A stretch of DNA of 7,203 bases from an uncultured Bacilli bacterium. GTDB lineage: Bacteria; Bacillota_I; Bacilli_A; RF39; UBA660. The notes beneath the pieces are model-generated. The model made no database searches. It had not been told where the DNA came from and saw only the letters and a list, made by a program, of their open reading frames with translations. Below, piece after piece: positions 1 to 3,948 of the stretch; positions within the stretch are counted from its first letter, which is position 1; every line of letters starts with the position of its first letter. The translations under genes were made by a program, and so were the position numbers. The stretch spans positions 1 to 7,203 of the forward strand of contig CANQAO010000055.1 of the NCBI GenBank assembly GCA_947589375.1, written 5' to 3'.

Positions 1-72
1 CTAAGGCCAACATACTAAGTTATTTGGTAAATTTAATATATATAAATCCCTTTTTCTATCAAAACGATTGCT

Positions 73-101
73 ACTATAACATTTTTAAACGTTATTGTCA
101 A
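73..101 (-). promoter_or_regulatory. strong leftward sigma-A-type promoter
   Basis: On the minus strand a perfect -35 box TTGACA (96-101) is followed by a 17-bp spacer and a -10 box TATAGT (73-78). A TG dinucleotide (80-81) placed one base before the -10 makes it an extended -10. This is the best consensus promoter in the window. Transcription would start near position 66 and leave the window on the left, so the gene it serves is not visible. The 66 nt of leader that can be seen have no convincing start codon with a ribosome binding site, so the product could be a gene with a long leader or an untranslated RNA. The promoter diverges from that of the lipid cassette, and the two may be co-regulated. 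Confidence 0.72.
76..95. promoter_or_regulatory. operator-like imperfect palindrome in promoter spacer
   Basis: A 20-bp inverted repeat (outer arms ATAAC and GTTAT, 8 of 10 pairs matching) lies almost exactly in the spacer of the leftward promoter and overlaps the end of its -10 box. A palindrome there is where a dimeric repressor would block RNA polymerase. The palindrome is seen; repressor binding is inferred. AT-rich spacers give chance palindromes, so confidence is low. It does not clearly match the lipid-regulator sites of FapR, FabT or FadR as I know them. Confidence 0.35.
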
Positions 102-124
102 TCTATTTTTGAAAATAATTAAGG

Positions 125-153
125 TTGCTATCTATTCTTTTTTTAGGTATAAT
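125..153 (+). promoter_or_regulatory. promoter of the lipid-acylation cassette
   Basis: A -35 box TTGCTA (125-130, 4 of 6 to consensus) is followed by exactly 17 bp and a perfect -10 TATAAT (148-153). The predicted transcription start, near 158-160, lies directly against the AGGTGA ribosome binding site (160-165) of the first acyltransferase, giving a leader of only about 13-15 nt. It would drive the three closely packed genes at 173-3081. Confidence 0.7.
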
Positions 154-172
154 TAAGATAGGTGAAGAAAAA

Positions 173-754
173 ATGAAAGAGCCTATTTTATATCGTATTT
201 TAAGACCACTTGGAACTATTCTTTTTAAAGTGTTTTTCCATCCCCATATTATTGGCCAAGAAAACATTCAAAAAGAAGGTGGGCTTATTTTAGCTGGCAA
301 TCATACTAGTTATTTTGATTGTGCTCTTTTATATGCTTCAACAAAAAGAACAATTCATTTTTTAGCTAAATACGAACTCACAAAAGGACCTTTAGCTTTT
401 TTCTTTAATAACTTTGGCATTATTCCGGTAAATAGACAGGCCCAAAATAATAAGGCCGCCACTAATACAGCTATTACTTATTTAAAAAATAAAAAATTAA
501 TTGGCATTTTCCCAGAAGGCACGATTAATCGCACTGATGATGTCATTATGCCCTTTAAAATGGGAGCGATTAAAATGGCTAAAGAAAGTAACGCTTCAAT
601 TGTTCCTTTCGCCATTACCGGCACATATAAAATATTTGGTAAATCGGTCACGATTAAATATGGAAAACCATATAAAGTAAAAAGCCATGATTTAGAACAA
701 GAAAGACGCATATTAGAAGAAAAAATAAGTAAAATGATTTTAGAAGGAAGGTAA
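173..754 (+). CDS. plsC: PlsC-family 1-acyl-glycerol-3-phosphate acyltransferase
   Basis: This 193-residue protein is a member of the lysophospholipid acyltransferase family, which transfers an acyl chain from a thioester to a lysophosphatidate or related lysophospholipid at the inner membrane face. The catalytic H-x4-D motif is intact (NHTSYFD, H44 and D49), followed by the GIIPVNR block (82-88), the substrate-binding FPEGT motif (113-117) and a VPFAITG block (144-150). The hydrophobic N-terminus (residues 5-30) suits a membrane-associated enzyme. I chose ATG 173 because AGGTGA sits 7 nt upstream. The in-frame TTG at 125 is the -35 box of the promoter, so a start there would lie upstream of transcription. 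It is the first gene of a three-gene cassette, and the synthetase begins 3 nt after its stop. The exact acceptor (lysophosphatidate or another lysolipid) cannot be told from sequence. Confidence 0.9.
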   Translation: MKEPILYRILRPLGTILFKVFFHPHIIGQENIQKEGGLILAGNHTSYFDCALLYASTKRTIHFLAKYELTKGPLAFFFNNFGIIPVNRQAQNNKAATNTAITYLKNKKLIGIFPEGTINRTDDVIMPFKMGAIKMAKESNASIVPFAITGTYKIFGKSVTIKYGKPYKVKSHDLEQERRILEEKISKMILEGR

Positions 755-757
755 CCC

Positions 758-2482
758 ATGGAAATTATTAATAAAATTAAACGCATAAAAAAGCCCAAAG
801 CTCCTTGGATGCAATATTATGACGTAGATGGCATCGACATTGATGATGATACTATTTATGAACAAATGGCCAAATCTGCAGTCAAATATGCTAATTTTCC
901 CGCTTTAGAATATTTTGGTAAAAAAACTAGTTTTAAGTTATTACTTAAAAAAATTGATGAATTTGGTAAAAGCTTAAAATCTTATGGAATTAAAAGTAAA
1001 GATGTCGTAACTGTATGCTCACCTAATACGCCGGAAGCCGTTTATGCTTTTTATGCGATAAATAAACTTGGCGCTATTGCCAATATGATTCATCCTTTAT
1101 CAGCAGAAGAAGAAATTAAAGCTTATTTAATTAATAATCACACTAAATTATTAATTGCTGCCGATATTTGTTTAGAAAAAATTGATCATATTATTAGTGA
1201 TACTAACGTCGAAAAAGTAGTTGTTATTTCGCCTAAAGATTCAATGCCGTTATTTTTAAATATGGGTTATAGTTTAACCGCGGGCAGAAAAATTAAAAAA
1301 ATTAAAAATGATAACTATATTTATTTAAAAGATTTTATTAACCATGGTAAAAACGAAACTATTGAAACTATTTCTGGTAATAAAGATACACCGGCCGTAA
1401 TTCTCCATAGTGGTGGTACGACGGGCGTTCCTAAAGGAATCGTTTTATCTAATGGTAACTTTGATGCTTTATATAAACAATCGATTATTACTTTTGATAA
1501 AATTATTCCAGGTGAAGATTCGATTTTGACAATTATGCCATTATTTCATGGTTTTGGTTTAGGTGTTTGTACGCATACACCATTATGTTTGGGCGCAAAA
1601 GTTATGTTAGTCCCACAATTTAGTCCGAAAACTTTTGATAAACTGCTTTCAAAAACTAAACCATCAACAGTAATTGGTGTCCCAACTTTATTTGAAGCTT
1701 TATTAACAAGTAACAATGTTCCCAACTTAGATTTATCGCAAATTAAATATATTATTTCTGGTGGTGACTCTTTAAGTTTACCCAAAATTGATAAAATCAA
1801 TGCATATCTTAAAAAACATAAATGTCCAATTGTTTTAGGTCAAGGATATGGAATGACAGAAGCTTTAGCGGCAACCGCTTATACGCCTGGACCAGGTAAT
1901 AAAAAAGGTAGTGTCGGCATTCCATTTTTAGGTAATTATTTTAAAATTGTCGATCCTGACACGCATAAAGAAATAGGACCTAATGAAGATGGTGAAATAT
2001 GTATTTCTGGCCCAACAGTTATGCTGGGATATTTGGATAATGAAATTGAAACTAATGAAGTCTTAAGAATGCATAATGATGGACGTGTATGGCTGCATAC
2101 TGGTGACATTGGATGTATGGATGAAGATGGTGTTATCTTTTATAAATCAAGACTTAAAAGAATGATTGTCTCTTCGGGCTATAATGTTTATCCAAGTTAT
2201 ATTGAAAACATTATCACCCAACACCCAGCTGTATTATCATGCACAGTAATTGGCATTCCGCATCCTTATAAGGTAGAGGTGCCTAAAGCGTTTATTATTT
2301 TAAAAAATGATTACCTCGGCATTAATGTTAAAAGAAGCATTAAATCCTTTTGCGAAAAACATTTATCTAAACATTCAGTGCCTTATGAATTTGAGTTTCG
2401 AAAGTCTTTGCCACGAACTTTAATTGGCAAAATTGATTACAAAAAATTAGTCGAAGAAGAAAAAACAAAAAGGAAAGATTGA
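758..2482 (+). CDS. AMP-forming acyl-CoA/acyl-ACP synthetase
   Basis: This 574-residue class I adenylate-forming enzyme activates a carboxylic acid, most likely a fatty acid, with ATP to an acyl-AMP and then a thioester. Visible motifs are the phosphate-binding loop HSGGTTGVPKG (217-227), the YGMTE motif (364-368), the LHTGD motif (446-450) with the ribose-binding Asp450, the hinge region with Arg465, and the C-terminal catalytic lysine Lys558 in PRTLIGKIDY. All key residues are present and the length is normal for a medium/long-chain fatty acyl-CoA ligase. No transmembrane segment or carrier-protein domain is seen. GAAGGAAGG (743-751) lies 6 nt before the ATG. The gene sits between two PlsC-type acyltransferases, with gaps of 3 and 2 nt, so its thioester product probably feeds phospholipid acylation. 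Chain length, and CoA versus ACP as acceptor, cannot be decided. A non-fatty aryl acid is possible but less likely in this context. Confidence 0.88.
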   Translation: MEIINKIKRIKKPKAPWMQYYDVDGIDIDDDTIYEQMAKSAVKYANFPALEYFGKKTSFKLLLKKIDEFGKSLKSYGIKSKDVVTVCSPNTPEAVYAFYAINKLGAIANMIHPLSAEEEIKAYLINNHTKLLIAADICLEKIDHIISDTNVEKVVVISPKDSMPLFLNMGYSLTAGRKIKKIKNDNYIYLKDFINHGKNETIETISGNKDTPAVILHSGGTTGVPKGIVLSNGNFDALYKQSIITFDKIIPGEDSILTIMPLFHGFGLGVCTHTPLCLGAKVMLVPQFSPKTFDKLLSKTKPSTVIGVPTLFEALLTSNNVPNLDLSQIKYIISGGDSLSLPKIDKINAYLKKHKCPIVLGQGYGMTEALAATAYTPGPGNKKGSVGIPFLGNYFKIVDPDTHKEIGPNEDGEICISGPTVMLGYLDNEIETNEVLRMHNDGRVWLHTGDIGCMDEDGVIFYKSRLKRMIVSSGYNVYPSYIENIITQHPAVLSCTVIGIPHPYKVEVPKAFIILKNDYLGINVKRSIKSFCEKHLSKHSVPYEFEFRKSLPRTLIGKIDYKKLVEEEKTKRKD

Positions 2483-2484
2483 TT

Positions 2485-3081
2485 ATGAAAAAAAATTATA
2501 TTTGGTACAAAATATTTAAATTTATTTTAAAACCCATTTTTATATTGTGGTATAACCCTAAGGTTATCAATAAGGAATATATCCCTAATGAAGGCCCAAT
2601 TATTATCGCTGGCAATCATAAACATTTATACGATCAATGTTTATGTATTATTTCGACTAAAAGAATAATTAGATATATGGCTAAAAAAGAGTATTTCGAT
2701 AGTGCGAAAACTAGATGGTTTTTTAAAGCCGTCGGTTGCATTCCTGTTAATCGGCAAATTAAAGATCATGATGCAGTCGATAGTGCCTTAGAAGTTTTAA
2801 AAGATAATGGGGCTATTGGTATTTTCCCTGAGGGCACTAGAAACAAAACAAAAGAATTTTTATTACCCTTTAAATTTGGGGCAGTTTCGATGGCACAAAA
2901 AACCAATGCGACAATTGTTCCGTTTGGGTTAACTGGTGATTATAAATTTAGAAGTCAAAATTTAGTAGCCAGATTTGGTAAGCCTTTTAAAGTAAATGAT
3001 ATGACTTTAGAAGAAGCTAACGAAAAGCTCTTTAATGAAATTAAATCTTTAATGGAAGAAAATTTAAAAATAGAAAAATAA
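2485..3081 (+). CDS. plsC: second PlsC-family acyltransferase
   Basis: This 198-residue paralogue of the first acyltransferase has intact motifs: H-x4-D as NHKHLYD (H45, D50), CIPVNR (85-90), FPEGTRNK (114-121) and VPFGLTG (146-152). It differs from the first copy around the catalytic His (HKHLYD against HTSYFD) and carries FPEGTR rather than FPEGTI. Both differences may reflect another acceptor lipid or acyl position. A hydrophobic, aromatic N-terminus (residues 5-24) suggests membrane association. ATG 2485 was chosen because the AAGGAAAG site (2470-2477) is 7 nt upstream of it. The in-frame TTG at 2479 would be only 1 nt from that site. It starts 2 nt after the synthetase stop and is the last gene of the cassette, followed by a hairpin with a T run. 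The symbol is given by family; the exact reaction is inferred. Confidence 0.88.
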   Translation: MKKNYIWYKIFKFILKPIFILWYNPKVINKEYIPNEGPIIIAGNHKHLYDQCLCIISTKRIIRYMAKKEYFDSAKTRWFFKAVGCIPVNRQIKDHDAVDSALEVLKDNGAIGIFPEGTRNKTKEFLLPFKFGAVSMAQKTNATIVPFGLTGDYKFRSQNLVARFGKPFKVNDMTLEEANEKLFNEIKSLMEENLKIEK

Positions 3082-3166
3082 ACCTTATCTTCTAATTGGA
3101 TTATAAATAATGTTGGTGAAAACTCGCACTATTTTTTAGTATAAATTAGAAGTCAGGTCTTTTTTT
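3082..3166 (+). terminator. long hairpin with T-run ending the lipid cassette
   Basis: Immediately after the second acyltransferase stop, ACCT (3082-3085) pairs with AGGT (3155-3158), and CTTCTAATT (3089-3097) pairs perfectly with AATTAGAAG (3144-3152). Inside, AATAATG (near 3106-3112) can pair with CACTATT (3127-3133) with one mismatch, giving a 77-nt interrupted stem. Seven Ts follow (3160-3166), so it fits an intrinsic terminator. It is longer than most, and the large interior could be a small structured RNA rather than a plain terminator. I do not recognise a known RNA family in it. On the minus strand the same hairpin is followed only by TTTATTTTT, a weaker T tract. Confidence 0.65.
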
Positions 3167-3241
3167 ATGCCATTTTTTTCTTATGTTATCAATATCATTA
3201 GTTATTAAATCAAACATTTTATTTATCTTATCAATATTCAT
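3146..3241 (-). CDS. candidate 31-residue small protein
   Basis: A leftward ORF of 31 codons begins with ATG at 3241 and ends with TAA inside the terminator hairpin arm. The ribosome binding site AAAGGTGAT is well placed, about 3 nt from the ATG, and promoter-like TAGTATAAA lies just upstream (3254-3262). The predicted peptide begins MNIDKINKMFDLI and ends in a basic stretch around RKKWHKKR. Its first two thirds could form an amphipathic helix with Ile/Leu/Phe on one face and Asp/Asn/Lys on the other. I do not recognise it. It is divergent from recU and sits in what would otherwise be empty intergenic sequence. A short ORF in AT-rich DNA may be chance; the good ribosome binding site is the main support. 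It could also be the remnant of a decayed longer gene. Confidence 0.4.
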   Translation of the reverse strand: MNIDKINKMFDLITNDIDNIRKKWHKKRPDF

Positions 3242-3253
3242 GTTATCACCTTT

Positions 3254-3262
3254 TTTATACTA
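3254..3262 (-). promoter_or_regulatory. possible -10 region for the small leftward ORF
   Basis: On the minus strand TGC-TAGTAT resembles an extended -10, with TATAAA as an overlapping alternative; the extended TGC lies at 3263-3265. No good -35 is found 17 bp upstream. The -10 lies 12-15 nt from the ATG, the same close spacing seen for the other promoters in this window. Confidence 0.3.
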
Positions 3263-3268
3263 GCACAT

Positions 3269-3288
3269 TTAACCTCATTAATGGTTAA
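3269..3288. repeat. short inverted repeat between divergent starts
   Basis: TTAACC (3269-3274) and GGTTAA (3283-3288) form a 6-bp inverted repeat around an 8-nt centre that is itself AT-rich and nearly palindromic. It lies between the start of the small leftward ORF and recU. It could be an operator for a divergent promoter pair, but arms this short can occur by chance in AT-rich DNA. Confidence 0.3.
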
Positions 3289-3331
3289 TTTCGACAATAC
3301 TTATCAAAATTAGAACTTTATAATATTTTTA

Positions 3332-3360
3332 TAGAAAAATTCTAACTTTTATAGTATAAT
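3332..3360 (+). promoter_or_regulatory. recU-ponA promoter
   Basis: A perfect -10 TATAAT (3355-3360) follows a weak -35 TAGAAA (3332-3337, 4 of 6) at the ideal 17 bp. The -10 ends only 15 nt before the recU ATG, so the message would start at or inside the ribosome binding site and have a leader of about 9 nt. A second TATAAT at 3319-3324 would give a normal leader but lacks a well-spaced -35. Either or both may be used. Confidence 0.5.
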
Positions 3361-3375
3361 TAAAGTGGTGTTAAT

Positions 3376-3948
3376 ATGAAATATCCTATAGGGGCCATTA
3401 AAAAATATAATTCATACGGAAATAGAGGCATGGGACTGGAAAGCGATATCGGTGAAAGTAATAGATATTATTTAGTTAACGACATCGCCATTATCCATAA
3501 GAAACCTACGCCAATTACCATTGCTAAAGTCGATTATCCATCGCGATTAGAGGCCGTAATTAAAGAAGGCTATTTTAGGACGCCTTCAACAACTGATTAT
3601 AATGGTATATATAAAGGAAAATATATTGACTTTGAGGCTAAAGAAACAACTCATAAAACTTCTTTTCCTTTAGAAAATATCCATAAACATCAGATAAATC
3701 ATTTAAAAAGTATCTATAAACATGGTGGAATTGGATTTATTATTGTTAGATTTACCTCATTAAATAAAACTTTTTTATTAACCATCGAGGATTTATTAGA
3801 ATTTATAAATGGCACCACACGTAAATCTATTCCTTTTGAATATTTTGAAACTAAAGGATATATAATTAAAGATAAGTATAATCCCCGAATCGATTATTTA
3901 GAAATAATTGATCAGTTATATTTCAAAGGAGGAAACAATGGAAAATAA
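3376..3948 (+). CDS. recU: Holliday junction resolvase RecU
   Basis: This 190-residue protein matches RecU, the Firmicutes enzyme that cuts four-way DNA junctions during recombination and repair and also modulates RecA. The N-terminal block NRGMGLESDIGESNRYY (16-32) and the HKKPTPITI segment (41-49) are typical. The nuclease core STTDYNGIYKGKYIDFEAKET (71-91) contains the metal-binding and catalytic residues Asp74, Glu87 and Lys89, followed by FPLENIHKHQ (97-106) and RIDYLEIIDQLYF at the C-terminus. All key residues are intact. The N-terminus ahead of the conserved block is some 15-20 residues shorter than in Bacillus subtilis. AAAGTGGTG (3362-3370) is 5 nt before the ATG. The gene overlaps ponA by 11 nt, so the two are cotranscribed and probably translationally coupled. 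Confidence 0.95.
   Translation: MKYPIGAIKKYNSYGNRGMGLESDIGESNRYYLVNDIAIIHKKPTPITIAKVDYPSRLEAVIKEGYFRTPSTTDYNGIYKGKYIDFEAKETTHKTSFPLENIHKHQINHLKSIYKHGGIGFIIVRFTSLNKTFLLTIEDLLEFINGTTRKSIPFEYFETKGYIIKDKYNPRIDYLEIIDQLYFKGGNNGK

Noticed and set aside
1..13. Leftward gene start at the CAT at 11-13
   Set aside because: Only four codons are visible and no Shine-Dalgarno sequence precedes the ATG, so a coding start cannot be supported.
125..172. N-terminal extension of the first acyltransferase from TTG at 125
   Set aside because: This TTG is the -35 box of the promoter, and a ribosome site is correctly placed for ATG 173.
478..798. Leftward open frame of 106 codons
   Set aside because: It lies opposite the end of the first acyltransferase, whose motifs are intact. 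The hydrophobic translation is what AT-rich antisense gives, and no supporting start signals were found.
1546..1800. Leftward open frame of 84 codons inside the synthetase
   Set aside because: It is antisense to conserved adenylation-domain sequence and shows no recognisable motif.
3082..3166. T-box or other known riboswitch
   Set aside because: The conserved T-box sequence and other familiar riboswitch cores are absent. The element lies directly after a stop codon and ends in a T run, which fits a terminator better.
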